Below, piece by piece: positions 14,585 to 22,590 of a stretch of DNA of 64,000 nt; the first letter of the stretch is position 1; the number at the start of each line of letters is the position of its first letter. Made by a program: the position numbers and the translations under genes. The DNA comes from Frigoribacterium endophyticum (GTDB lineage: Bacteria; Actinomycetota; Actinomycetes; Actinomycetales; Microbacteriaceae): contig NZ_JAAOYV010000002.1 of NCBI RefSeq assembly GCF_011759585.1, forward strand, positions 1,361,510 to 1,425,509. Direction: 5' to 3'. The notes under the pieces were generated by a model. That model had not been told where the DNA came from and did no database searches. It was given only the letters and a program-made list of their open reading frames with translations.

Positions 14585-15520
14585 CTACGACGCGAACGCG
14601 TGCAGCCCGAGCTCCCGGCTCAGCGCCGCGCTCGCGGCGGCCCCGCGCACGCTCGTGCCCTGCCCGTCGAGGGGCGGGCTGACGACCGCGGCCCCGAGCA
14701 CGCGGGGAGCTGAGAGCACGATCGCTCCCGAGACGCTGGACTTGGCGGGCACGCCGACCTCGCGCATCCACCGCCCCGACCCGTCGTAGACGCCGCACGT
14801 CGCCATCACCGACACCACGTCACGGGCGACGGCGGCGTCGACGACCTGCACGCCGGTCACGGGGTTGCGCCCGCCGAGCGCGAGCGTCGCGCCCATCACG
14901 GCGAGGCACCCGGCGTCGACCAGCACCGCGCACGAGCGGGCGTAGGCCTCGACGGCGTCGTCGGCGGTGACGTGCAGCGTGCCCTCGGAGCGCATCAGGT
15001 GCGCGAGCGCGTGGTTCCGGTCGCCGAGCAGCTGCTCGGAGCGGCTCACGTCCTCGTCGACCTCGAGGTCGCGCCCCGCGAAGGCGCTGAGGCCTCGGAG
15101 GATGCGCGCGGCACGCCCGTCGGCGTCGCCGCCGTCGACGAGGGCGGCGGTGAGCAGGGCCCCCGCGTTGACCATCGGGTTCGGCGGGCGGCCCGTGCCC
15201 GCCTCGAGCTCGAGCGCGTCGAAGGCCTCGCCGGTCGGCTCGATGCCCACCCGGTCGAGGGCGTCGCCGCCGGTGTCGGCGAGGGCCAGCGCGAACAGGA
15301 ACGGCTTGACCGCCGACTGCACCGAGAACGAGGCGCCCGCGTCGCCCGCGGTGCGCACCCTGCCGTCGGGCAGGGCGAGGGCGACTCCGAGCAGGTCGGG
15401 GTCGGCGTCGGCCAGCTGCGGGATGCTGTCGTCGACCTCGCCACCGGTCGTCCCGCGCACGCGGCGCAGCAGGTCGTCGAGGTCGAGGTCACGGCGCCGG
15501 GCGTCGTCGGGGGAGGGCAT
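14585..15520 (-). CDS. glsA: glutaminase A
   Basis: 311 aa, the usual length of bacterial glutaminases, which hydrolyse glutamine to glutamate and ammonia. Serine-beta-lactamase-like fold: FSVQSAVKPF carries the nucleophile Ser69 and Lys72 (S-x-x-K). PPNPMVNAGALLTAALVDG supplies the conserved Asn/Met/Asn-Ala-Gly patch; EQLLGDRNHALAHLM, TLALGGRNPVTG and MATCGVYDGSGRW are further family motifs. The N-terminus is short and charged with no signal peptide, so it is cytosolic. CAGGCT lies 6 nt before the ATG (weak leaderless type). It is a single gene with no glutamine transporter or acid-resistance partner nearby. Confidence 0.95.
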   Translation of the reverse strand: MPSPDDARRRDLDLDDLLRRVRGTTGGEVDDSIPQLADADPDLLGVALALPDGRVRTAGDAGASFSVQSAVKPFLFALALADTGGDALDRVGIEPTGEAFDALELEAGTGRPPNPMVNAGALLTAALVDGGDADGRAARILRGLSAFAGRDLEVDEDVSRSEQLLGDRNHALAHLMRSEGTLHVTADDAVEAYARSCAVLVDAGCLAVMGATLALGGRNPVTGVQVVDAAVARDVVSVMATCGVYDGSGRWMREVGVPAKSSVSGAIVLSAPRVLGAAVVSPPLDGQGTSVRGAAASAALSRELGLHAFAS

Positions 15521-15566
15521 GCGACCAGCCTGTCAGCGCCGGCCCGCGGCGGTCCGGTCGGGCGCC

Positions 15567-15697
15567 GTGCGGGAGGCGCGGGGCGGGCCCGCGGGACGGG
15601 GTGCGGGAGGCGCGGGGCGGGGTGCGGGAGGCGCGGGGCGGGCCCGCGGGACCACGTGCGGGAGGCACGGTGCCGGCCTGGGCCGACCCGCGCCTCC
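15567..15697. repeat. array of GTGCGGGAGGCGCGG elements (family D)
   Basis: Four units start at 15567, 15601, 15622 and 15656. Units 1 and 3 share a longer 31-nt sequence, 55 nt apart. The last unit forms an inverted repeat with GACCCGCGCCTCC at 15685-15697. It fills the gap between terC and glsA and is the densest cluster of the dispersed GGAGKCGCGGG motif. Confidence 0.8.
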
Positions 15698-15748
15698 CGG
15701 GGGTGCGTGCGGTGCGTGCGTGCGGTGCGGATGCGCACCGCCGCGACG

Positions 15749-16798
15749 TCAGTGGCGGCCGGCGCCTCCGTCGGCGTGGTCGTCGTGCGCGTGGGTGATG
15801 GGCTCGCCCTCGACGCGCTCGCGCTTCGCCTTCTCGGCGTCGCCACGGGTCTTGGCGAGGCTCGCGACGGTGGCGACGGCGATCGTCAGGCCGATGAAGA
15901 GCAGCGAGAACCAGATCGGGATCTCGGGCACCCAGAGCAGCGGCTCGCCGCCGTTGATGAAAGGCACCTCGTTGACGTGCAGCGCGTGGAAGACGAGCTT
16001 GAGGCCGATGAAGGCGAGGATGACCGCGAGGCCCTGCGACAGGTAGACGAGGCGCTCGAGCAGGCCGCCGATGAGGAAGAACAGCTGGCGGAGGCCCATC
16101 AGCGCGAAGGCGTTCGCGGTGAAGACGATGTAGGGCTCCTCGGTCAGGCCGTAGATGGCCGGGATCGAGTCGAGCGCGAAGACCAGGTCGACGAAGCCGA
16201 TCGCGATGACGCAGAGCAGCAGCGGGGTGACGAAGCGCTTGCCGTCGATCTTGGTCGTGAACTTGTCGCCGGCGAACTCGTCGTGCACCGGCAGCACCCG
16301 CCGGGCGATCTTGACGAAGGCGTTGTCGGCCGCGTTGCCGCCGTGGCTGCCCTTGATCTGCTGGTACGCCAGCACGAAGAGCAGGGCGCCGAAGATGTAG
16401 AAGACCCAGGAGAAGTTCTCGATCAGCGCGGCGCCCGCGGCGATGAAGCCGGCGCGCATGATGAGCGCGATGACGATGCCGATCATCAGCACCTTCTGCT
16501 GGTAGATGCGCGGCACGGCGAAGCCGGTCATGATCAGCAGGAAGACGAAGAGGTTGTCGATCGACAGCGCCTTCTCCGTGAGGTAGCCCGCGAAGTACTC
16601 GCCGCCGTAGCCCCAGCCGCTCGTGAACCCGATGCCGACGCCGAACAGCAGCGCGAGGCCGATGTAGAAGGCCGACCAGCGGGCGGACTCGCCGATCGTG
16701 GGCTCGTGCGGCTTGCGCACGTGGGTGAAGAACTCGTAGACGAAGAAGGCGATCGTGACGCCGATCGTGATGAGCCAGGTGGTCAGGGTGATGTTCAC
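15749..16798 (-). CDS. TerC-family integral membrane protein
   Basis: 349 aa with about nine hydrophobic spans. EKALSIDNLFVFLLIM (about 75-90) and FALDSIPAIYGLTEEPYIVFTANAFALMGLRQLFFLI (about 205-240) are the duplicated TerC signature with acidic residues in the membrane (E-x(3)-S-x-DN and D-S-I-P-A). Members are implicated in manganese export, tellurite resistance, or metal loading of exported proteins. No ter operon is near, so a housekeeping metal-export role is more likely than tellurite resistance (inference). The C-terminal tail is His/Asp-rich (THAHDDHADGGAGRH), consistent with metal contact. GGAG precedes the start. Confidence 0.92.
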   Translation of the reverse strand: MNITLTTWLITIGVTIAFFVYEFFTHVRKPHEPTIGESARWSAFYIGLALLFGVGIGFTSGWGYGGEYFAGYLTEKALSIDNLFVFLLIMTGFAVPRIYQQKVLMIGIVIALIMRAGFIAAGAALIENFSWVFYIFGALLFVLAYQQIKGSHGGNAADNAFVKIARRVLPVHDEFAGDKFTTKIDGKRFVTPLLLCVIAIGFVDLVFALDSIPAIYGLTEEPYIVFTANAFALMGLRQLFFLIGGLLERLVYLSQGLAVILAFIGLKLVFHALHVNEVPFINGGEPLLWVPEIPIWFSLLFIGLTIAVATVASLAKTRGDAEKAKRERVEGEPITHAHDDHADGGAGRH

Positions 16799-16968
16799 GG
16801 GGTGCTCCGCGGGTCTCGGGCAGGGTGCGGGTCGACGTCCGTGCGGGCGCGCGGACGGGGAAGGGCGGGTGTTCTGCTCCTCGACAGTAGGTCGGAGGCG
16901 CTGTCAGCCTGCTCGCAGGCAGCCCCCAGCCTCCTGAGAAGCTGCAGTGCCTGCACGGGCGCGTCCCC

Positions 16969-16974
16969 TACCGT
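16969..16974 (+). promoter_or_regulatory. -10 element TACCGT, leaderless start
   Basis: TACCGT with a 6-nt gap to the GTG at 16981 and no Shine-Dalgarno. Confidence 0.55.
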
Positions 16975-16980
16975 GGCCTC

Positions 16981-17574
16981 GTGACCACCGCACCCGGGCC
17001 CGTGCCGAACAGCCGCGGCGTGCGCCGTCGGAAGGACATCCTCGACGGAGCCCGCGCCGTGTTCGCCGAGGTCGGCTTCCGCGGAGCGACGATGGCCGCG
17101 ATCGCCGCCCGCGCCGAGGTCACCCACGCCGGGCTGCTCTACCACTTCGCCACGAAGGAGGACGTGCTCGAGGCCGTCCTCGCCGACGGCAGCGAGCGGG
17201 GCCGCTCGATCGTCGAGGCCGGGCGCGAGGGGGCGGACCACCTCGAGGCGCTCGAGCAGCTCGTGGCGCTGAACGCCTCCGACCCGGGGTGGTCGCGGCT
17301 CTTCTCGGTGCTGCTCGGCGAGAGCGTGTCGCCCGGGCACCCGCTGCGCGACCGCATGGCCGAGCGGTACGACGGCATCTCGGCCTCGCTCGCGGCGCAC
17401 CTCCGGTCGCTGCGCACGGAGGGCGGTGCGTGGTCGGACGACGACCTCGACGGGCTCGCCCGCGTGCTGCTGGCCGTGATGGACGGGCTGCAGTTCCAGC
17501 AGCTGACGGGCGCCCGGTCGCACATGACCGACGACTTCGGGCTGCTCGTCGAGGCGGTGCGCCGCTCGCTCTGA
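16981..17574 (+). CDS. TetR-family transcriptional regulator
   Basis: 197 aa. Residues 15-62 form the TetR HTH: KDILDGARAVFAEVGFRGATMAAIAARAEVTHAGLLYHFATKEDVLEAVL. The C-terminal ligand domain is unremarkable (DPGWSRLFSVLLGESVSPGHPLRDRM and on, dimer helix near the end) and resembles regulators of sugar or catabolic genes. It converges on the GH3 glycosidase and might control it, but this is only proximity. GTG start, probably leaderless. Confidence 0.9.
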   Translation: MTTAPGPVPNSRGVRRRKDILDGARAVFAEVGFRGATMAAIAARAEVTHAGLLYHFATKEDVLEAVLADGSERGRSIVEAGREGADHLEALEQLVALNASDPGWSRLFSVLLGESVSPGHPLRDRMAERYDGISASLAAHLRSLRTEGGAWSDDDLDGLARVLLAVMDGLQFQQLTGARSHMTDDFGLLVEAVRRSL

Positions 17575-17660
17575 GGGCTGTGCGCCGTGTGCCGTGCGCC
17601 GCTGCGCGGCCGGGACGCGGGAGTCGCGGGTCGTGACGGCGCCCCGCCCCGGCAGAGAAG

Positions 17661-17775
17661 AAGTGACGGTCCAGAAAAGCCGATCGACTCTGGGGTGGAG
17701 GAGCGGGTGCCGGTCGGGTCCTGCGCGGGCGTCGTCCTCCACTCTGGAGTGGATCAGCGATTCCAGACCGTACTT
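17661..17775. repeat. paired-palindrome element family C, copy 1 (most complete)
   Basis: Two 18-bp palindromic cores (about 17683-17700 and 17737-17754; consensus CTCCACTCTGGAGTGGAG) lie 54 nt apart. Their flanks extend the symmetry, so the outer about 42 bp on each side (AAGTGACGGTCCAGAA start, TTCCAGACCGTACTT end) are inverted repeats of each other. The shape recalls a MITE, without a visible target duplication. It lies in the 332-nt gap between the convergent tetR and GH3 genes. Confidence 0.8.
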
Positions 17776-17802
17776 CCGGAGCCGGAGCCGGAGCCGGAGC
17801 CG
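17776..17802. repeat. CCGGAG hexamer tract
   Basis: About 4.5 tandem CCGGAG units directly abutting the family C element. Confidence 0.75.
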
Positions 17803-17831
17803 TAGCCGCGGCCCCCTCCCCCCGCAGACGA

Positions 17832-17870
17832 CCGACGCCGACCGTGCCCGAGGGCAGCGGCCGGCGTCGG
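17832..17870. terminator. hairpin beyond the GH3 gene
   Basis: CCGACGCCG pairs with CGGCGTCGG, enclosing a second short stem TGCCC/GGGCA. It lies about 37 nt past the GH3 stop. Confidence 0.55.
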
Positions 17871-17906
17871 CGGTGGTGAGCTGGGGCCGGAGGCGGCCCC
17901 GGGTGC

Positions 17907-20498
17907 CTAGCTCGCGCCTCCGGCAGCCCTGCGGCGGCGGATCACGACGAGTGCGAGGCCGAGCAGCACGAGCAGCGCTCCTCCGACGATGCCGGGCAGG
18001 GCGTCGCTGCCGGTGAAGGCGAGCGGGGTGCCGTCGGCGGCGGTCGCTCCCGAGACGACGCGGAGGTCGTCCCAGCCGTACAGCGATCCGTCGGCGGCCT
18101 GCACCACGACGCGGTGCGTGCCGAGCGTCGTGCCGGCCGGGATGGTCACCTGCACGCTCCCGTCGACCGAGGCCGTGGCCCGGGCCAGCACGACGGGCTC
18201 CGAGTGCAGCCAGACGGCCACCTCACGCCCGGCCCCGGCGGCGCCGAGGTCGACCGTGATGCGCTGGCCGCGCTGGGCCGTCGCCGGCACCGACACGGAG
18301 CCGCGGGCGGCCTCGGTCAGCTGCGCGTCGGGCACCGGGACGGTCGTCCCCGTGCCGGGCGCGGGCGAGGGCGACGGAGCGGGCGTGCCGGGGCCGCCGG
18401 GCGTCCCGGGGGTGCCGGGCTCGCCGGGGCCGGGCGTGGGCTCCCCGCCCGCGTCGCCGTAGTTGAGGCCGAAGCCGTAGGCGAAGAGCGGCGTCGCCGT
18501 GTCGTTCGGCACGTCGGGCAGCTGCGCGTCGACCTCGGCCATCGACGAGGGCAGCTCGAAGGGCAGGCGCCCCTCGGGCTCGGCGGCGCCCGTGACCACG
18601 GCGAGCAGGGCCTCGTCCGAGACGCCGTACGCACCCAGGACGGCGTCGCTCGACTCCACGACGTTCCCCAGCACGAGCGGGCGCGACAGCTGCGGCACGG
18701 CGATCGTCAGGGCGCCGGCGGCGTGCGCCGCCTGCAGGGCCTGGAAGTCGGCCTCGGTGCCGGTGAAGTCGAGGTCGGTGAGGTCGTCGCCGCCGCGCGG
18801 GTCGGTGAGGCGCACGATGGCGACGTCCGCCTCCTCGGGGGTCGCGACGGGCGTCAGGCCGGCCGCGGTCGCGGCCTCGGCGGAGACCCCGGAGAGGTAC
18901 GCGGTCGTGCCGGGCGCGACGGCGCCCTCGGCGTCGCCGAGCGGCAGGGCCGCGGCGCCGGTCGCGGGCACGACGTCGTTCGACAGCAGCGTCAGCGACC
19001 GGGCCTGGTCGTCGAGGGCGACCGCACGGGAGGCGGCGCTCCCGACGATCTCGTCGGCGGCGGCCGGGTCGACGTACGGGTCCTCGAAGAGGCCCAGCTG
19101 GAACTTCTGCGAGAGCACGCGCTGGGCGGCCTCGGAGACGCGCTCGTCGCTGAGCAGCCCGGTCTGGACGGCCTCGACGATGTACTGCGGCTTGTCGCTG
19201 CCGCCGATGATGTCGACGCCCGCGTTGATGGCGCTGGCGTAGCGCGCCGGGAGGCTCAGGCCCTCGACGCCCCACGGCATGCCGGCGCCCCAGGGGCCCA
19301 CGAAGGAGGCGGGGGGACGGTTGTCGAGGCACGCCTGCGGGCAGTCGTTGGCGATGCCCCAGTCGCTCGTCACGACGCCGTCGAAGCCGTACGTGCCGCG
19401 CAGCAGGTCCTGCAGCAGGAACTCGTTGTGGCCGGCGCCGACCTGCTCGATCGGGCCCTGGCCGGGGACGACCTCGAGGTCCTTGAGGATGGAGTACGTC
19501 GGCATGATGCCCGCCGCGTCGACGTCGAACGCGCCCTCGTAGGGCACGACGTGCTCGGCGAAGTCGCCGCCGGGGAAGGCCGCGTAGCGGCCGTAGTAGT
19601 AGTGGCTGTCGTAGCCGTCGACCTGGGCGCCGTAGCCGACCCAGTGCTTGACGACCGTGGCGACGCCCTCGTCGGTGATGCCGTCGGTGCCGCCCTGGAG
19701 GCCCTCGACGTAGGCGCCGACGTGGTCCTTCACGGTCTCGCCGACGGAGCCGAAGGTGCCGTTCTGGCGGGTCCAGCGCGGCTCGGTGCTGAGGTCGGCC
19801 TGGGGCGAGAGCGCCTCGGTGATGCCGACGGCGCGGTACTCGTCACCGATGATCTCGCCCATCGCGAGCGTCGCGGCGGGGTCGCCCACGGCGCCCATGC
19901 CGATCGCGTCGGGGAAGGGCGTGAAGTCGGCGTTCGAGACCGTCTGGCCCTCGGTGACGCTGAAGCCGTTGCGGGGGTCGGTGCTGATCTTGAGCGGGAT
20001 GCCGAAGGGCTCCGCCTCGGCGGCCTCCTGCAGCTGGTTGTGCTGCTCGGCGAGGGCGCCCGCACCGATGCTGAGGCGCGAGATGTAGGTCGAGATGTGG
20101 CGGTCGCGCAGCAGCGGGTCGAAGGCGGCGCGGTCGTACGTGCCGCGGCCGGTGAGGCTCGCGTGCATCAGCAGCCCGGCGCGCTGGTCGAGGTCGAGGC
20201 GGGCGACGAGGTCGGAGGCGCGCTCGTCGGCGGTGAGCCGCCAGTCCTCGTAGGGAGTGAGGTCGCCGCTGCGGTCGAGGTCGCGGAACTGCAGCCCGTC
20301 GACGGTGATGATCTCGGTCGAGCGGGACTCGAGGGTCGGCTGAGCAGCAGCTGCTGCCCCCGGGCCGGCGGCCGGGTCGGCGGCGAGGACGGCGGGTGCC
20401 GGCGTCGCGGCCAGGGCGAGCGAGGCGACGAGCGCCCCTCCCGCCGTCACGCCGAGTGCCCGGCCCCTGCGGCCGGCACCGTGCGTCAGTGATCGCAT
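17907..20498 (-). CDS. secreted wall-anchored glycoside hydrolase family 3
   Basis: 863 aa. Signal peptide at 1-40, ending AVLAADPA. GH3 N-terminal TIM-barrel domain: residues 50-420, with LLMHASLTG, LKISTDPRNG, VKHWVGYG and GFDGVVTSDWGIAND, in which Asp379 is the expected nucleophile. The GH3 C-terminal sandwich follows (about 460-650; LPFELPSSMAEVDAQLPDV, FAYGFGLNYGDAGGE). Next come a Pro/Gly linker, an Ig-like exported domain (700-820) and LAFTGSDALPG plus a hydrophobic span and RRRR: a class E-type sorting signal. It probably releases beta-linked glucose or xylose from outside polymers; the sugar is not determinable. The ATG at 20498 has AAGGAG upstream; a longer frame from 20531 is less likely. 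Confidence 0.92.
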   Translation of the reverse strand: MRSLTHGAGRRGRALGVTAGGALVASLALAATPAPAVLAADPAAGPGAAAAAQPTLESRSTEIITVDGLQFRDLDRSGDLTPYEDWRLTADERASDLVARLDLDQRAGLLMHASLTGRGTYDRAAFDPLLRDRHISTYISRLSIGAGALAEQHNQLQEAAEAEPFGIPLKISTDPRNGFSVTEGQTVSNADFTPFPDAIGMGAVGDPAATLAMGEIIGDEYRAVGITEALSPQADLSTEPRWTRQNGTFGSVGETVKDHVGAYVEGLQGGTDGITDEGVATVVKHWVGYGAQVDGYDSHYYYGRYAAFPGGDFAEHVVPYEGAFDVDAAGIMPTYSILKDLEVVPGQGPIEQVGAGHNEFLLQDLLRGTYGFDGVVTSDWGIANDCPQACLDNRPPASFVGPWGAGMPWGVEGLSLPARYASAINAGVDIIGGSDKPQYIVEAVQTGLLSDERVSEAAQRVLSQKFQLGLFEDPYVDPAAADEIVGSAASRAVALDDQARSLTLLSNDVVPATGAAALPLGDAEGAVAPGTTAYLSGVSAEAATAAGLTPVATPEEADVAIVRLTDPRGGDDLTDLDFTGTEADFQALQAAHAAGALTIAVPQLSRPLVLGNVVESSDAVLGAYGVSDEALLAVVTGAAEPEGRLPFELPSSMAEVDAQLPDVPNDTATPLFAYGFGLNYGDAGGEPTPGPGEPGTPGTPGGPGTPAPSPSPAPGTGTTVPVPDAQLTEAARGSVSVPATAQRGQRITVDLGAAGAGREVAVWLHSEPVVLARATASVDGSVQVTIPAGTTLGTHRVVVQAADGSLYGWDDLRVVSGATAADGTPLAFTGSDALPGIVGGALLVLLGLALVVIRRRRAAGGAS

Positions 20499-20518
20499 GT
20501 CTACTCCTTCGTAGGCTC

Positions 20519-20540
20519 GCCCCTCCCCCATCGGAGGGGC
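20519..20540 (-). promoter_or_regulatory. 5' UTR hairpin of the GH3 mRNA
   Basis: Perfect 8-bp stem GCCCCTCC/GGAGGGGC with a 6-nt loop, lying at the predicted 5' end of the GH3 transcript and ending 20 nt before the ATG. It could stabilise the mRNA or attenuate transcription. Confidence 0.5.
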
Positions 20541-20547
20541 ACAGCTG

Positions 20548-20576
20548 AGCTAAAGCCCCCGTTCGGTTTAAGTCAA
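20548..20576 (-). promoter_or_regulatory. GH3 promoter TTGACT-N17-TTAGCT
   Basis: On the minus strand, TTGACT (20576-20571) and TTAGCT (20553-20548) with an exact 17-nt spacer. Among the best sigma-70-like promoters in the window. Confidence 0.6.
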
Positions 20577-20584
20577 GCCGACTT
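20551..20584. promoter_or_regulatory. overlapping operator candidates at the GH3 promoter
   Basis: AAGTC-N5-GACTT (20570-20584) overlaps the -35 box. TAAAGCCCCCGTTCGGTTTA (20551-20570) fills the spacer and is an imperfect palindrome of LacI-like shape. Repression by a sugar-responsive regulator is plausible. No lacI gene is adjacent. Confidence 0.45.
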
Positions 20585-20602
20585 CAGGAAGTTGCGCTGC
20601 GC

Positions 20603-20634
20603 GGGGGTGCGGGGGTGCGGGGGTGCGGGGGTTG
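20603..20634. repeat. 8-nt tandem repeat GGGGGTGC
   Basis: Three perfect units and a degenerate fourth, in the 459-nt gap 20499-20957. This gap also holds the GH3 promoter and family C copy 2, and otherwise shows nothing coding. Confidence 0.75.
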
Positions 20635-20674
20635 GGGGTGGGTGGGGTGAGGGTCGGAGCGGCCGGCCGAGGAA

Positions 20675-20775
20675 GCTCGATCCACTCTGGAGTGGAGGAG
20701 CAGGGCGGGGGTGCGAGATGCGAAGGGTCTGATGTTCCACTCTGGAGTGGATCGGCGATCCTGGACCGTGGTTCC
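20675..20775. repeat. paired-palindrome element family C, copy 2
   Basis: Cores at about 20680-20697 and 20735-20752, 55 nt apart. The right flank GATCGGCGATCCTGGACCGTGGTT matches copy 1, while the left flank has decayed. Downstream of the SRPBCC gene. Confidence 0.75.
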
Positions 20776-20957
20776 CGGGCGGCGCGATGAGGCGCGGAGC
20801 CGGGGCCGGACTCGGGGAGCTGCGATCGGCACCCCGTGCCGACAGTGAGGGCGGGAGTGCGGGCGAGAGCGACCCGGGCGGGCGGTCACGAGTGCCCGTC
20901 CGGCTCGGACTCGCCCGTCGTCACGGCCGCGCTCCTGCGAAGGGCCGCCGGGCGCCC

Positions 20958-21482
20958 TCAGCCGCGGCGGTCGAGCTCGTGCGCGATGCCGCGCAGCACC
21001 CTCGCCATGTACGGCCCCCAGAGCAGCCCCACGATCAGCCGCACCACGAGCCCGGCCCCCCGCCGCGCCCGGAACGTGTAGCGCCACGAGATGCGCGTGC
21101 CGCGGCCACGGGTCGACCCGTCGCTCGCTCCTCCGGCGCTGTACCACCACTCCGCCCGCCCGCTGCGGACGAGCAGCCGCAGCGGCCCGCGGAAGTCGCT
21201 CAGCTCGTACGTGAACGCCCCGACGCGGTCGGCCGGCCCGGTGCCGGGCGGGTCGACCTCGACGATCGTCTCGGTGACCGAGCCGCCGTCCGACAGCTGC
21301 AGCCGACGCGTCTGGCCGGGCGTGCCCCAGCCGCCCGTCTGGTCGTGCACGGCGACGACGCCCGGCAGCGGGCCCGACCGGGGGTAGAACCCCACGGGCG
21401 TCAGGGGAGTGCCGATGTCGAACGCCCGGTCGACCGGTGCGGTGGTGACGGCCTCACGGGTCGCGCTGACTGTCGTCGTCAT
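20958..21482 (-). CDS. SRPBCC-family (START-like) protein
   Basis: 174 aa with the helix-grip arrangement of polyketide-cyclase/SRPBCC proteins. An opening strand with APVDRAFDIGTPLTPVGFYP is followed by VVAVHDQTGGWGTPGQTRRLQLSDGGSVTETIVEVDPP, GAFTYELSDFRGPLRLLV, RGTRISWRYTFRARRGAG, and the closing long helix LLWGPYMARVLRGIAHELDRRG, typical of the family. The members bind hydrophobic ligands or lipids; the ligand is unknown. It is divergent from the isomerase/dehydrogenase operon. Start context is weak. Confidence 0.8.
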   Translation of the reverse strand: MTTTVSATREAVTTAPVDRAFDIGTPLTPVGFYPRSGPLPGVVAVHDQTGGWGTPGQTRRLQLSDGGSVTETIVEVDPPGTGPADRVGAFTYELSDFRGPLRLLVRSGRAEWWYSAGGASDGSTRGRGTRISWRYTFRARRGAGLVVRLIVGLLWGPYMARVLRGIAHELDRRG

Positions 21483-21672
21483 GGGCAGGGATTCGGAGTC
21501 GCGGGCCCGGTCGACTGGTCGGTCTCGCCCCCGGCCGGGTCACGTCCCGCCGAGACCGGCTCCGCAGTCGCCCGCCGACCCGAACCGCGCCTCCTCGCTC
21601 GACCCGACCCGCGCCTCCTCGGGGGCGGGCCCCGCGCCTCCCGATCCTGCCGATCGGACGACGACTTTTGCA

Positions 21673-21684
21673 TGTCGGTCGACA
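21673..21684. promoter_or_regulatory. inverted repeat TGTCG-GT-CGACA upstream of sugar operon
   Basis: Perfect 5-bp arms with a 2-nt centre, 73 nt before the isomerase ATG, in a locally AT-richer stretch (CTTTTGCATG to CAGAATGAG) that is probably the promoter. Candidate operator, regulator unknown. Confidence 0.35.
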
Positions 21685-21756
21685 GAAGTAGCAGAATGAG
21701 CACGGGCCGCCGCACCGTGACGCGCCGCAGACCACCGGATACGAAGGAGCATCCCC

Positions 21757-22590
21757 ATGAGCACACCGTCCGTCCAGCTCTACAGCGTGCGCGACGCCGT
21801 CGCGGAGGACCTCAACGGGGCCGTCGCGCGCCTCGCCGAGATCGGCTTCACGAAGGTCGAGCCCTACGGCTTCGCCGAGCGCCCCGCCGAGATCGCCGCC
21901 GCGCTCAGCGCCGCCGGCGTCACCGCGCCCTCCGGCCACGCCGCCGTCATCGACTCCGACGACGCCGAGCAGATCTTCGCCGCCGCCGAGCAGATCGGCC
22001 TCGAGACCGTCATCGACCCGTTCATCCCGAGCGACCGCTGGCAGACCGCCGACGACGCCGCCCGCATCGCCGAGCGCGTCAACGAGCTCACCGCCCAGGC
22101 GGCCTCGCACGGCCTCCGCTTCGGTTACCACAACCACCAGTGGGAGTTCACGAACGAGGTCGACGGGCGCCCGATCTACCACTCGTTCGTCGAGCAGCTC
22201 TCGCCCGAGGTCGTCCTCGAGCTCGACACCTTCTGGGCCACCGTCGGCGGCCAGGACACCCCCGCGCTGCTCCGCCAGCTCGGCGACCGCGTGCAGTTCC
22301 TCCACATCAAGGACGGCAAGGTCAGCGGCGACATCGCCACCGCCCTGCCGAGCAGCGAGAGCGCGCTCGTCGTGCCCGACGCCCTCAAGGCCGCGTTCGA
22401 GAACCAGACGCCGGCCGGCCAGGGCGACGTCGACGTCCGCGCCATCCTCGAGGCCGCGCCGCACGCGCTGCGCGTCGTCGAGTTCGACGCCTACTCGGGC
22501 GACGTCTTCGCCGGCATCGCCGAGTCGTTCGCCTGGCTCAAGGAGAACGACACCACGCAGCTCGACGGCACCGACGGGGTCACCGCGTGA
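21757..22590 (+). CDS. sugar phosphate isomerase/epimerase (xylose-isomerase-like TIM barrel)
   Basis: 277 aa, AP-endonuclease-2/xylose isomerase-like barrel. SVQLYSVRDAV is the first strand, FTKVEPYGFAERP follows, and the metal site should use the acidic residues and His of LRFGYHNHQWEF, VVLELDTFWATVGG, VQFLHIKDGK and LRVVEFDAY. These enzymes act on sugars or inositols such as ketoses and keto-inositols. Its stop overlaps the GTG of the dehydrogenase gene (GTGA), so the pair is an operon for a sugar or polyol pathway whose substrate is unknown. AAGGAG precedes the ATG. Confidence 0.9.
   Translation: MSTPSVQLYSVRDAVAEDLNGAVARLAEIGFTKVEPYGFAERPAEIAAALSAAGVTAPSGHAAVIDSDDAEQIFAAAEQIGLETVIDPFIPSDRWQTADDAARIAERVNELTAQAASHGLRFGYHNHQWEFTNEVDGRPIYHSFVEQLSPEVVLELDTFWATVGGQDTPALLRQLGDRVQFLHIKDGKVSGDIATALPSSESALVVPDALKAAFENQTPAGQGDVDVRAILEAAPHALRVVEFDAYSGDVFAGIAESFAWLKENDTTQLDGTDGVTA

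Noticed and set aside
17661-17775. Family C copy 1 as an insertion sequence
   Set aside because: No transposase frame and no visible target-site duplication; at most a MITE-like remnant.
18114-20492. A 792-codon plus-strand frame opposite the GH3 gene
   Set aside because: Shadow frame rich in Arg/Gly/Val/Asp with no domain; the GH3 gene has signal peptide, active site and anchor.
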